Source of the DNA: Temnothorax longispinosus
Taxonomy: Eukaryota > Arthropoda > Insecta > Hymenoptera > Formicidae
Assembly (NCBI RefSeq): GCF_030848805.1
Contig: NC_092360.1
Location: 24,159,701 to 24,223,700 of the forward strand
Reading direction: 5' to 3'
Length of the DNA stretch: 64,000 nt
Shown in pieces: positions 39,101 to 51,700 of this stretch. The notes beneath the pieces are model-generated. The model had not been told where the DNA came from and did not search any database. It saw only the letters and a list, made by a program, of their open reading frames with translations. The translations under genes and the position numbers were made by a program. Each line of letters starts with the position of its first letter. Position 1 is the first letter of the stretch.

Positions 39101-40669
39101 ACTTATCTACTCTTGCTGATTCGTACCTATCCTTTAAACCAGAGGTCGGCTATTTTTTTCTATGAAAGACCAAATAGTAAATATTTTAGGCTTTGCAAGA
39201 GGCAAAATCGAGGACGTTATGTAGATACTTGTATAGCAAGAGAGAGGGGAAAAAAACAAATGTGTTTTCGACTGAATTCTAGAATAATTATACGGAGATG
39301 TATACAAAAACAGCTGGTGAGTCAAATTTGCCATGGATCGTGGTTTGCCGCGCGGGCCTTGCTCTAAATAAATAATTCTTAGCAGTCGACTCGTACTCGG
39401 CTTCCAAATTCAGTCCCATATATGTCACAATTCAAAATAAATTGGAAACTTAAAGATCATGAATACGAGAGAATACAAAGCGACAACATTAATCCATTCG
39501 GACTCATATTTCAATAAAGTAATCAGTCGCTATCGCTCGCTGTAATATATGTACAGTGTAGAGTGTACACATATAAAAAATTATCAAAAAGTCATAAGAG
39601 CAGCTGTTCCTGACAAAAGATGAAAAGATTGCTGCCACAATCTTGCATTGTAATGATATTTACCTTTAATTCCATGTGTCTGAAGTTACAATGTTCGTTA
39701 AGGCAATTTCCCTGTTGCCAGTACGAGCACATGGTTTCACAACCCAGAGCAGATGGTTCGTGCCTGTACGGGCAAAAGTCGCCCTGCGAGAATAAAAACA
39801 GTAAAATATAAGTTGTTTATTCGATAACTCGTTTCAATCATCATTGCGGAACAACGCGCACGACTTGCAGTGCCAATTCACATTGTCAATACTGCAAGCG
39901 TGATTAACGAAGCCATTCAATGCACGTGGCTTGCACGTGGCTTGCAAATACTACAAAATATATTTTTAATCGCTCAATCTAATTACAATAAACATAAATC
40001 ATATATAAGCCAAAGATAACAAGGCAACCATGCAATTCGACAAATGTTTAATATCTGCTTTCACATTTTGATGAAATATATTGCAAGATATATTCGCATG
40101 ATGAATAAAGTCACGTGTGAATAGAACTATTTAAAAAGCCGTATCGTATATACGTAATTAATTGAGTAAATGAGGGTGCCCGCGTCTAAATTGAGCGGAA
40201 ATCCCCACAAACGGATCGACTCGTGTCGTTTATATCTCAACATTTATGAGAGAAATTCCTGTCAACATGGCATCAAGATGGCCGACCTAACCTCGGCAAG
40301 GCCGACGAGTCCCGGAGCAATATGGTACGCCCGTGTCGCGCACTATCGAAATAACGTCAGACGGAAATCGGCCGAGGCGGAGCAGGGGGGGAGCGAAAGC
40401 CGCGAGGGTGGCCCTCCGTTCTTACCTTCTTGCACGTGGAATAATAGAAGAAGTAGCAGTCCAGGTTCTTGTGGTTGTGCTCCATTTGTAAGAACTTGTA
40501 GAACGACGAGTGATCGTGCTCCTTGCTGCGAACAGAAATCGGATTCTCTAAAACTCGGAACTTAGTCGATCGGCAGGTCGAATCGGCGGGCGAACGGTCG
40601 GGCGATCGCGAACGAATGCAAAAAAAAAGGAGGGAGAGGACAGGCGACTTACCATTTCGTTCGGAACAT
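29442..40669 (-). CDS. ZC3H11A: Zinc finger CCCH domain protein 11A orthologue
   Basis: Six coding exons joined in consistent phase: 40653-40669, 40426-40525, 39664-39783, 38304-38478, 37845-37964 and 29442-30370, about 486 residues. Three CCCH fingers lie in the first third: DCYFFYYSTCKKGDFCPYRH (C-x7-C-x5-C-x3-H), CSYWQQGNCLNEHCNFRH (C-x7-C-x4-C-x3-H) and CYWETQPGGCRKPHCPFMH (C-x8-C-x4-C-x3-H), in the order and context of vertebrate ZC3H11A. The last exon has KVLSLEEIRQRKKEKELQ, like the repeated KTLEEI motifs of the family, and an acidic C-terminus ending DDIMRDIEDLLK, as in human. The most upstream in-frame ATG is at 40669; a second at 40485 (MEHNHKNLDC) is where the vertebrate proteins begin. 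ZC3H11A is a nuclear RNA-binding protein linked to the TREX mRNA export complex. The last intron is 7.5 kb. Confidence 0.88.
32400..34400. other. CpG-rich block inside the ZC3H11A intron
   Basis: CG dinucleotides are frequent and the GC content is far above the flanks. Frames are open in several phases on both strands, so no single frame can be called coding. Such a patch could be an unmethylated promoter or enhancer, or an unrecognised GC-rich exon. A minus-strand frame at 32364-32740 rich in Arg/Asp/Ser is the best coding candidate but lacks a clear splice acceptor. Confidence 0.4.
36103..36220. repeat. (CT)n microsatellite
   Basis: CT dinucleotide tract of about 118 bp with a few C insertions toward its 3' end. 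Confidence 0.95.
37408..37787 (-). CDS. Candidate alternative last exon of ZC3H11A
   Basis: It follows exon 37845-37964 after a 57-bp potential intron (37788-37844) with a GTATGA donor and a pyrimidine-rich CTTACGTCAG acceptor. The phase fits: G|CC gives Ala, then TLSLPPSLNTNLNLPNALN. The 126-codon frame to the stop at 37408 is rich in Asn, Pro, Ser and Gln, with repeats such as LNIP and SQSSP, unlike the random frames around it. It would give a protein of about 303 residues with the three zinc fingers and a low-complexity tail in place of the KTLEEI/acidic tail. No good downstream donor was seen, so it reads as a terminal exon. Not proven by homology. Confidence 0.5.
39140..39361 (+). mobile_element. 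hAT (Charlie-like) non-autonomous element
   Basis: The left end CAGAGGTCGGCTATTTTTTT is followed by CAAATAGTAAATATTTTAGG and CTTTGCAAG. The right part has ACAGCTGGTGAGTCAAATTT and GTGGTTTGCCGCGCGGGCC. As I remember them, vertebrate hAT-Charlie elements carry nearly the same words (CAGAGGTCGGCAAA, AGTAAATATTTTAGGCTTTG, GTAGTTTGCCG). Possible 8-bp flanks CTTTAAAC and CTCTAAAT match at 6 of 8. At about 222 bp it has no coding capacity. It lies in an intron of ZC3H11A. Confidence 0.65.
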
Positions 40670-41404
40670 GATCGTGCGATACGTGGTAAAATCTGGCGGA
40701 GTGAATCGCACAAACGGGGCTTAGCGACGCGACGACGATGCGGTCGGCGTTACGGTGCTAAACTGACGAGGATTGCCGGTTTGAACGCGAATGAACGCGA
40801 ACGGTCGCGCGAGAGCCGAGAGCGACAACAAGCCCGCCGTTCCCCTTCTCCCCTGCCGTGCGACCGACTCCGCCGTTTTTTTCCACGCGTTTACCTCGCG
40901 CGAGCGAGGCCTCGTGTGTACAACACCGCCGTGTCAGCCGTCAGCCGTCGCCGTGTATACGTACACACACGTTCGGCAGCGAGTCCCACGGTGACCTCCT
41001 TGCTCTCTGCCCCGTCTGTTTTCGCTCCCTTTTTTCCCGGCCTCGTGAGCGCGCGCGTGCCGGTATTCGGCTGGAACACGAGTCCGCTCGGTCCTTCCCT
41101 CGTCCTCGTTCTCGACGGTGTCGGTGTCGATTTACCCCGTCGACTTGCCGTGCCGTGCCGTGTCGTGTCGTGGTGCGTGCCCCGTCCCGTTGCTCCACGA
41201 TGCCGCACACGATCCCCGTATTTCCCGTTCCGTCGACACTGCTGCCAATCGCCGACCGCAGACGTTGCAATCGTTGCATCGCGCGGTGCAATGCAGGTGC
41301 AGCCAGGTGCAGCCACGGTCGCCAATACTCGCCAGTGGCGGCCTGTTCGAAAAATGCGCCGGCGACACCTTTTTTCTTTGCCGCCACGTGTACGGCTCCG
41401 ATGA
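40670..41404 (-). promoter_or_regulatory. CpG-rich 5' region of ZC3H11A (probable promoter)
   Basis: Immediately upstream of the first ZC3H11A exon the sequence becomes CpG-rich for about 700 bp and then falls to AT-rich. No TATA box stands out, so a dispersed CpG-type promoter is likely. The long open frames on both strands here (for example plus 40523-41404) are best explained by the composition. Confidence 0.5.
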
Positions 41405-42770
41405 TGTGTTATTTATTTCTCCCCGAATCGCGTTGTATTTAAATTTAACATAATAGTGCATGATATAATACAATTCGATATATATATACACTATGATTAA
41501 ATAGAAATTAAGAAACGTAATGAAAAACAGATTCACGTACGGTTTTCTGATATATTTATTTTATATTTTTTCTTATATGGACTGACAATGAGCCAACGAA
41601 AACTTTCCATTCCCGTTTTATTTGGAACTGACTTGTGCGAAATGTACCAAAGCACGATTTTCAATTTTGTCTTTAAAGAGAATGTATAATTGTGATTAAT
41701 TTAACTGTACTACTTCAACCCCTTCAAAAATCTTAAATGACAAAAGCATTGAAAAAACGAGACACATCATATGTCTATGTACAACTACATGTACATACAC
41801 AATCTCTTGACATTGTATACATTTTCGTATAATGTTTTTATTTTGAGGAAGTCATGCGAATCAGGGGAACAGAAACACTCTCTCTTCTCTCTCTTGAATC
41901 TTTCGATATCTTTGTAATGACTTTATTGAGAAAGTGATAATCGTCTTCTTTACATTAAAAAGATGAAACTACATTTTGGCCATCGCTTCTTTTAATTCCA
42001 CAAAAAAAGCTGGAAATATAATTATTAAATGTCACTCATACTTGTACAATTCATCGATGAAACAATAACACAGTACCTTTGTTACGATATAATATTAACT
42101 TGAAGATGGATAATATATATTGCCAAATTTTTGTATTATATAACTCATTTCACCACATATTACATTAATCAACGCAGATTATATAATATTTCATTTTAAT
42201 ATTGCTGAAATATACATCAAAATAATATATTTCAACAAAGTACGCCACATTTACTATCCTCGAAACGAAGCTATAATAATTCAATAGGTTGTTACATTGA
42301 AGTGATGTATCTCCGATGTTGATGTGTGCTTATCCTATGTAAATTATCTAATAACCGTAATGTTTGACAACAAAAGCTACGGAGAGATAGCGAACGTGGT
42401 AAAAGCGATTTACATCGATTCGTCTATGCTCTCTGTGTGAACGAATGTGTGGAAATTGCACAACCCACTCTTGGGATCTCTTAGCGCTTTACTATCGAAA
42501 TATGACGCTCTTCAAATGTATGTACTATATTTCTGCTAATATATAAAATAGGTTCATTTCGTAAATTATGGCTGCATCGTTATTTCGACCCATGTATCAC
42601 ATGGCCCGTTGATATACGATATGAACTTACGAAATGGGACCGTCGCTCATGCACCAAACGGCATGACTGTTCTCCCTCCTTTGTTCATATATATATATAT
42701 ATATATATATTTATTTATTTATATATGTAACACTTTTGGAATCTTACTAACTAAAATAACTAGTACAAAG
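41405..42770. other. AT-rich intergenic stretch
   Basis: I see no gene. It contains a (TA)n run at about 42687-42710. Sequence just below 42771 could be 3' UTR if the candidate exon at 42771-42850 is real. Confidence 0.5.
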
Positions 42771-42850
42771 TTATGTAAGTGTTATAGAATTACATGCATC
42801 CACAAGCTTTGCCTGTGTCTCCAAACATGCCTCCAAAAGCTTTGACAATG
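42771..42850 (-). CDS. Candidate distal alternative last exon of BLTP3
   Basis: A very strong acceptor (a 10-T tract, then ATTTTAG) precedes an 80-nt frame. Read in the phase of the cryptic GGAG|GTAGTA donor in the usual last BLTP3 exon (phase 1), it encodes ALSKLLEACLETQAKL and a short tail, then a stop at 42771. That would extend the C-terminal helix. In another phase it reads IVKAFGGMFGDTGKACGCM with a CAAX-like end, so frame and gene assignment are open. Confidence 0.35.
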
Positions 42851-43840
42851 CTAAAATAAAAAAAAACATGTTATCAATCCAAAACAATATATATAGCTGA
42901 AATAAAGCTAATAACAAAGTTTAACATCGGATAACAATATAAGAATCTTATACAGGAATGACAATTGTCTAAATATAATCATAAACCATTTATATAAATG
43001 GAAATATATTGAAAAGCCTAAATAATTATAAACTATAAACGCATTCTACTGAAGTGTAATATTATACGATATTATTATGCGATTAATTCATCACATTCAA
43101 CTTCCTAAAGTTTGTATTAACGATATAATTAAGTATGTGTCGTATGTGTAATATAATATAACTAAGTACTTAGAATATATAAAAAGGAAGAATTCAAGCT
43201 TTGCATCGTTTGAAGCAATTTCATTTTATGTACAGCTACGTAGCACTTGTGGCTAAATGGATATGAAGATTAAGATTATACATAAAGTCTTTCCGTTATT
43301 TTGGATATATATATATTTGGTATACATTATTTTAAAGCCTTTACGTTAGAAAATGGAAAGAGGAAATAAACAATCCTTCATTTATATATGAAATATAATA
43401 TAAAAAATTATAATATACATAAAAAAACATCATGCACGCAATATATGAAATACTTCCATATATATAATATAGAGGTGCATTTAAAGTATAGATATTTTTA
43501 TATAAAACTTCCAAGATTAAAAACAAATAAAACTTTAGTTCAATATACAATAAAAACGTATTTGGTATATATTAATTAATACCAAACATGTTTGTATAAA
43601 TGTAATTAGTTCTCCAAAAAAGGAACTATGAGCAAACTTTAGGAAGTTGATCTAAATCAGACTTGAAAGATAAGAGACATCAATACAATTGAACTGCAAG
43701 GAGACTATGTTCCTGCAATACAAAATGTTATCAGATATGTATAAACGTGTTATACATATAAGCAAATCCTTCATTGTAGATATGATATGTGCATTATAAA
43801 AAGCTTATCCCCGTATATATGTATATACGTATATATGTCA

Positions 43841-43881
<41 letters not shown>

Positions 43882-44244
43882 TCTGAAAGTAACAAAAACT
43901 TCAACTTTTAGTTTTCATCTTTTTCTAAGCCTACATATATTATGCTACCTTCAGTCATTGCGTTCACTAGTCAAATATTAGATAATACATCTTATTGCAC
44001 CAAACCGTCTCAAGCAAATACACCATCACATAGAGATATACAATTGCGATCATTTGTATTCGTCTATTTAGACGAAAATATTTGCCGAGGGAACGCACCG
44101 TTCGAAGCCGCATTTAAATGGAAATCTATCTAAATGGCGTATCTATGATACATGAAATTATGTATATTAAGAGCAGAAATTTACATTATGAAACAAATTT
44201 CAATCGCATCATGTATTCGTATACGCTAAAAAAATACTTTCCAT

Positions 44245-44330
44245 TTATGTAGGATCGACCAGCAATCCGTCGTAGAAACTAAATCTATCGAAATCAAACT
44301 CTAAGTGAGCTAATCGGGACCAATTGTAAA
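44245..44330 (-). CDS. Candidate proximal alternative last exon of BLTP3
   Basis: The acceptor TTTTTTTTCAG is followed by an 86-nt frame in phase 1 encoding YNWSRLAHLEFDFDRFSF and DGLLVDPT before a stop. The phase fits the GGAG|GTAGTA site inside the usual last BLTP3 exon (near 45740). The residue composition looks coding. No other minus-strand gene is visible between here and BLTP3, so BLTP3 is the natural host; this is inference. Confidence 0.4.
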
Positions 44331-45551
44331 CTGAAAAAAAACCTTGTATTAAAAGGACCATTATTAATCCATCATATTACGATTCTCCCCTTTAAAAATT
44401 CATCGAGTCAATTCGCCGTATTCTAAGGTTCCTATAAATTATTTCAAGGATACTCTAGAGCGACTACTATAGACCAACATCTCCAAATTTTATACAGTCT
44501 TATTGAAACGTCTCACGTCACTGTATTATTATTATTTATAATTTTCATCATTCGATGAATCATTAAATCAGTCAATGCAAAATTATGTATACGACATAAT
44601 GCATGATACCACCAGGTCACAATTCCTATTTAAAGTCTATCCGTAGGCTCAACTAGCATATATTTCTAAGTTACAATCGTCTGTTTTAAATCATTGTGCT
44701 TCACAGGATGCTCTTACGGATCGTTATGTTTACGGAAAACAAAATATAAAAATATGACCACGTATAGAATCAACCAATACGCCTAAATTGTTATGTACTG
44801 ACTAGTGCACTTGCTTCTTCCGTACATGTACGTACACATCCTCCTAAAGTCCTGATACAAATACTACGCTTCATAAGTATAATGCACAAATATGCAAGTA
44901 TACTACTCAATTTTCATCTTAAAACAGAGAAATGCTGAAGATACCTAGCACGTTTCCTTATTAATACAAATCCAGTTCTAAACAAATCGTTTTCTTCATT
45001 TATCTACATCTTTACCGTATTTTAAGACTATTATTTCGTTTTCAGAAGGATATGTATACCATGTAAGTATGTATGTATGTATAGACAAAAATTGTTATTT
45101 ATCTATACATACATTTATAACAAAAAATACGCATAATGTAATAAATACGATCATACACAACTTTCAGCCACGCTACCCCATAAACAGCCGACATACCGGC
45201 GATTTATCGCTTATCAAAAATTCGTACGAGACAAACCACTAATTTCACAGTAAAACAGAAAACAGGCTAATATTGTAGTTTATTATCGCCTTATATTCGA
45301 TCACGGTAAGAAAGTTATTATTTTCTCATTTAAGTTTGCGTCGTATATGCATTCATTCGATTCTTATCACTGTGTTTGACATTTTAAGCAAAAGATCTAA
45401 ACGGCAGTTACTAGCATAATTACGGCAGACGAGAATAATGTCTTAAAGCACAGTTATAGACCTGATAGTGCTTCCAAAAAGATTTAAATTGTCCTAATCC
45501 TCGTTAATTCACACGTGTAAAGTTGAAAATTATATTGTTAACGACAATAAC

Positions 45552-45557
45552 TTTATT
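45552..45557 (-). terminator. Poly(A) signal for the main BLTP3 transcript
   Basis: AATAAA on the minus strand about 145 bp past the BLTP3 stop codon at 45701. Confidence 0.55.
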
Positions 45558-45700
45558 AAAATAAACTAAAAGTCTCTTCGCTTTACATAAAGATATCCTA
45601 AACTTGTCAAAAGAAATGTCTTTTGCATTATAAAAAATATAACTGGTTAGGACTTATTATTAGAACTGCAACATGTGGAGCAATCAAAACAACTGGTATG

Positions 45701-48700
45701 CTATCTCTTAATAGACCATGAAGCTCTATTACTACCTCCAGGACCGTCTTCCAGTCTTTGATTTTGCAGCTCTGAAATAGTTTCGTGCAAGAGTTTCTTT
45801 TCTTCCAGAAGACTCGCAATGTCGTCTTCCGCGGCGCTTAAACGAGATCTTATTATATCCGATTCCTCTTTCACGCGCATTAATCTCGCATTTTCTTCCG
45901 ACAGTCTTTCCAAAGCTCCCATACGACGTCTCAATTCTTCGTTATCCGATTTCAGCTGCTTACTGGATTGTCTTAGAGCTTTCAATTCCCTCTCACACTC
46001 CATATTCTTAAGCGTGTGACTGTTGTCATTCGATAACGTCGTATTTGAATGGCTCTCACCTACTGTAGTTACTAAAATAAAATAAAAAAAGAAAATTATT
46101 ATTTGACCTATTACAAATTATATTGTAAAACTCCAACAAAAACATACAAATATAACACTATTTAGTTTCTTTCAGAAGAAATAGTTGAAAAGGAATAAAT
46201 ATACTAAAATATACATATGTCTAAGAGCCCGGGCACATGGAAAAACTTAAGCAGTAAGACGTAAGCAGTAAGGAGATCAACAGTTTTGATTCGCTTACGT
46301 TATGTCTTAAGTTCTTAACTGTGATTAGCTTACTGTTTAAATCTTACTGCTTAAGTTTTTCCATGTGCCAAAGCCTTAATCACCAACGTCAGATATGTGC
46401 AATATAAAATATATAATCTTTATGATAAAAAATAGATACAGATTATAAATTATATTAACTAGGATATATATACTTATAACAAAGAATATTTTTTAATCAA
46501 TTTGAGACTCAATATTTGCCTATTGTTCATAATAAATTAATTAATTACCTAAATTAGACAACCAATCGCAAATTTATTTAAAAAATATATTCCTGCTACC
46601 AATTCTTCCATTTTTAGATGTAGCCTATATAAATCTAATAAGGAATACATAAAATATAAAACAATTAATAATGAAAAGTAAGATGATTGCTATTTGTAGA
46701 CCAACAAATTTTTCTTTATATGCATTAATATTTTTATATGCAATAATAAGATCATAATTCATGCTTACTTAAATGCGCTAATATTTTATTTATATATACA
46801 TATATCAATTATGTCCAGATCAAATAATTAATATATTAAGCTGTGCGATAGTAATAAGCAGCGAGATCTAAAGCTACTTGTCTACATGTGTTAGATCAAT
46901 GCTCACATTCGTAAGGCCGCCTGGGTGCAGAGAACAGTTATGCAATATGTAATATTAATTACTTCGAAACTGAAATCTGCCACTTGCCACAATGTAAAAA
47001 TCTACATGTAATACCAACTCACAAGTACATGTGTTTACAGGCGCAGGGACGACGTAACTAAGATTAAGATCGCATAAAGATCGGAAAAGAAAAGTCAACT
47101 CAATGTCAACTGCAAGTGGCAGAAGCAAGTGGATACACCTCGCCCGACGACGAGTGTTACTTACCAACGGGTTCGATGTGAAACACGCCGCTCATGTCCC
47201 GCGCTATCCTGAGTTTGGAAATATTTAAATCTATCGGGATCGGGCCCGGGGAAGTTATGTTATTTGGCGGACGATCCTCGTTTAAACGTAACGATATATT
47301 TTCTAAGTATATCTGAAATAATAACATGTGCGTATTGGCAATAAATCTTGGAATTATACCTCGAACGAAAAGAGATCATGTCCAGAAGACTCGGCAATCT
47401 TACGAGAATACCCACCTGCATAGGAATCGGTTTAGGTATGATCTCGTCCTCTGCCAAATCCGCCAAACCCGTCACCGAGCTCATCGACAATGACATTCCT
47501 ACGTTAGCGACTCTCATTTCTAGCTTATTCTCGAATAAATTCATAACGTTCTCTTTATCATGCACATTAATGCCGGACGAACGCGATGTATCTTGCTCAG
47601 ACAATCTAGCGCGGTCTTGAGATGCTGGTCTACTACTGTCGCTCGTGTCTTTTTGACTGGCGTCCGACAATCTACGAGAGTCTTCCGGATTTTTCAAGCT
47701 ATGATCCAAACGTAGCTTAATACGTGATCTGCAGTCAGAATCGGATGGTAATTCTATCCAGCCTCGAGATCGCGAACTGAACTTGGTCTATCAAACAGAA
47801 TGCGTTAACATATTAAATTCGGATAGATCTAGAAACTGTGTAATATAGCTAGTAAAGTATCTATTTCCATATTGATTACATTATTGCTCAAGTTGCAATA
47901 TCATATTGCGAAATTAGATGAAATATGATCTGTACGCTAAATGAGTGACTTAATGATAATTTTTATGTCAGTTACAAATTATAAACAACTCGACTTTAAT
48001 TTAATAAGAGAATTAAAGACGTAATTATTCAATTTGTTAATTACAGGATGAAAATCTACTGTTATATGTGTTAATAAGAAATGTCAAAGCCAAGCCTCTT
48101 CTGGATTAAGAGTTATTATGCAGAAAGACCACATTCAGATGCAAAAGCATATTGATGCGCTAAAGCAATTCTATGTAGTGTCTAATATGTGAAGCAATAT
48201 TAATAATCCCATATAAAATAATATATAAAGCAAATAAAATAATGCGTATGTATTTACAATGCTTAGCATAATCAGACCATATATATTATTCTAAATATAT
48301 ATATTATAATGCAAGTTCATTACCATGCCATACATTTCATTATCGCAATTATAATCAATAAAAACTTCAAAACTCGATTTGTATCAACTGTTTATGGAAA
48401 TCATAAGAAATCAAAAGCGTAACTTACTTACATCGTAAGCATTCTAATTTAATAATAAAAAAATAATTGTATTTTTTTATTTTACGTCTTTAATTACTCT
48501 GTCAAACAAGAAAGATAAAAGCAGAAACATTATAATGCAATTATCTCATTTTAATAAAGCAATATTGCAAGAAAATATAATTATCGTTAAAAATTGGAAA
48601 GAAGTGGGAAGAAGCAACAACCAATAACCTAGCAACAATAGATGTTAAATAATTAACTCATTAATTTGCATATACATATATAAATTAGTATGTTCCGACT

Positions 48701-51700
48701 TCACCAAGTCTTCTTCAGCCGTAACATAATATTTAAGGACAGTAATACATTAACGTATCATAGAAACGAAAATCATTAATTCTTACTATTGGATCCAATT
48801 TATTCTTCCCTCCGAATGAGAAATTAATTATAGATTATCTAATTGTCACTATCACTGACTGCGTTTCATCTCTGTTTTATCTTTAACTTCATACAGATGC
48901 AACGACAATTTTCAGTTATGTAATCGTCATGCTTTCAAACCGTAATGTGGCTTCTTGTGATAATTTTATTAGATTGCGACTTTCTAGCTTATTTTTTCTT
49001 TATTTATTTTATATTTGTTCCATCGTTTGACTTATTTCAATCTGGTTTCTATGATACGTTAATGTATTACTGTCTTTAAGTATTATTTTACGGTTGAAGA
49101 AGACTCGGTAAAGTCGAAACGTACCAATTTATATATGTATATGCAAATTAATAAGTTAATTATTTTACATCTATTGTTACTCGGTTATTGGCCCCTCTTC
49201 TTTTCAATTTTTTTATACATACGGGTTATTCTTTTACTTATTAATTATCATTATATGTAATATAATATAAATACATAAATTATTTAATATACTTCTATTT
49301 GGTTAGCTCCTTTTCCATAAAAATTTGCAACTGCATATTAACGGTATGACAAATAATGGTATGACGTAAATTCGTATCGTTATGTAATTACAGTATTAGA
49401 CTTATTGTATAATATTATACTTGTTAAAACATTATTAAAATTTTGTTGACTCTACGAGATCCATCAACAGTGTGATAACAGCATGTTACGTAGTTCAATA
49501 TCAATACATGCATTTTTAACGGTGTCTAAGATTAATAAATGTATGAATGGTTTTGCCAATACCTTTCTCTTGACCTGCCACAAGTGCCACATAAAAACAT
49601 TCACAAGAGAAGGAGAGACGCGGGAGAGGCATGCAAAAAAAGTTAAAAGACAGAAATTGTATAAATATACATTTATAATAATGTCAACTGGTTATATAAT
49701 GTAAAATTGTAAAAACAATGAGCAAATTACTGCGAAACTACTCAAGTATTAGTAGTAGCTTATGCACAAGTAACCCGCTATTTCAAATATATACTCTAAT
49801 TGGAAAGGTTTACTATGACTTATAATCACAAAAAGTTAAATGCAGTTTTTTTTTTATTACAACAAAATGTATTGTTGCGTGGAGAAAAATAATTTTTTTA
49901 CGATTAAAACTCAAATATCAATCAAGTTATTACAAAATATAAGATTCTGTATAAATATAATTTTTTAATTATATTCAAGGTACTTTAAATTAGCACACAA
50001 ATAATGTTGAATGAATAAGCTATATTATGTGAAAGTAATAAAATTTCCATAGTAAAAGAAGGAGAATAAATTTTTATTGCGGCAGTACGATTAATAATAA
50101 AGAATTTTGTTCGTTTAAAAAGAGCATAATTATGTAATAATATAGCATAACGTATATATATGTTTACTTTATATTACATCAGTTAAATGTAATTTGGCTC
50201 ACCTGAAATTCGTCCCAAGGAATAGATGAACACTCATCATTGTCAATGTTGGAAACTTGAACCTTGATAATGGAAGAATAATCACAAGATTGGTGTATAA
50301 ATTCGACTTTCGACAGCTTGAACGTCGCCATGGAAACCTGCGGATAAGAAAATAAGATTCTATTTCTATCGTCTTCGATAAACGCGAAAAATTGATTTAC
50401 AAACTGACTACGGTACTCACTATATCCTTCCTTTTGCATACGCTGTCCATAGACTTTTCACTTTGCGTGTCCGGCGTTTCTTCCACAACTTCAGTCGCTT
50501 CTTCCACGGCCGTTATCCTAATCGAATTATCGATGCCGAATATCGCGTCGATCTTCCCTTGATCTTGGAGGCTGACCAAAACATAATTCTCACTGTCCGA
50601 GCTAACGTCGCTTCTCATGGACACTGTATCGCTACTACCGTCTTCCGGAGAAGCCTTCAAGGCCGAGTCGATCGACGTCATTAGATTGCTGAATCCCTTT
50701 TTCATAGACGAGAGATTGACGTTGAAATTATTCGGAATGAAGGGCGTGCTCGAGTCTGACTTGCTATGCTTATGCGTAGCTTCCGTTGTATGTTTCTTTT
50801 CGTCGCTCGGATTGCCGATATACTGCGGCCCGGAACTCTCGGGTATGCACCATATTGCATTCGTTGGACCCTCCTGGTCGCCTTTTTTGGTGCCGTTTTG
50901 TTTAAAAGTGACGACCGGCGGAGCGGAATGCGAGTAATCCATCGACAACATGGACGATGCCTCGCTCTGAGGTGTCTCTACGTCGTTGCTCGTGTTCATT
51001 CTCTTGGCGCTAAAATCGACACGTGCGCCCACGCCCACCGTGCTAGTATGCCAGACCGTGGACGAGCCGACGAAGTCGTCCACTATGCTGGACGAGTCAG
51101 GCATAACGGATTCTAGATCGCCGCCGGAATTCTCTTTACCGGGTGTGTGCGACGGCATCACAAACGTCACTTCCACCTGCGGTATCAACGCGCCTATGAT
51201 CACCGATCCGCCGCTCTCAACTTTCAAAATCTTATTCGAGTCCACGGCCAGGTACGTAGCCATCTCGGCGAGTATCTCCGACAATCTGAGTAAGAATAAA
51301 TATTGATAATGATTTATCTGTACGCTAACTAAATTGCTTATATATGCCAGCCCGTGAATATCGGCGGCCGAAGGCTTCTTCGTGGCTAATAACGAGTCTG
51401 CGGTAAAATGACACCACAGCGTTAGAGGGAACGCGTCCAGAAACGGTACGGGCCGACTCTGGCCGACGGCTCGTGCTCCGAAAAAGTCTCCCCAAACGGG
51501 CTCCAAGTTGCAGCACCACACGTCCTTCGCCTCTGTCCACAAAAGTTCTCTATTTAGTTGACGAAGCAACTCATTTACGGAATTGCTGCTGAAATTTGGC
51601 GGTATTTGCCTAATATTATCAGCGCCTAAAATACAGAACAAAAAAAGGATACTAAAAAATTGATAAAAAAGAACTAGATGTGATACTGATATTGGCAATA

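Noticed and set aside
40523..41404. Long plus-strand open frame (293 codons) upstream of ZC3H11A
   Set aside because: It lies in a CpG-rich block that is open in several frames on both strands, has Arg/Pro/Val-rich composition without recognisable motifs, and overlaps the ZC3H11A first exons.
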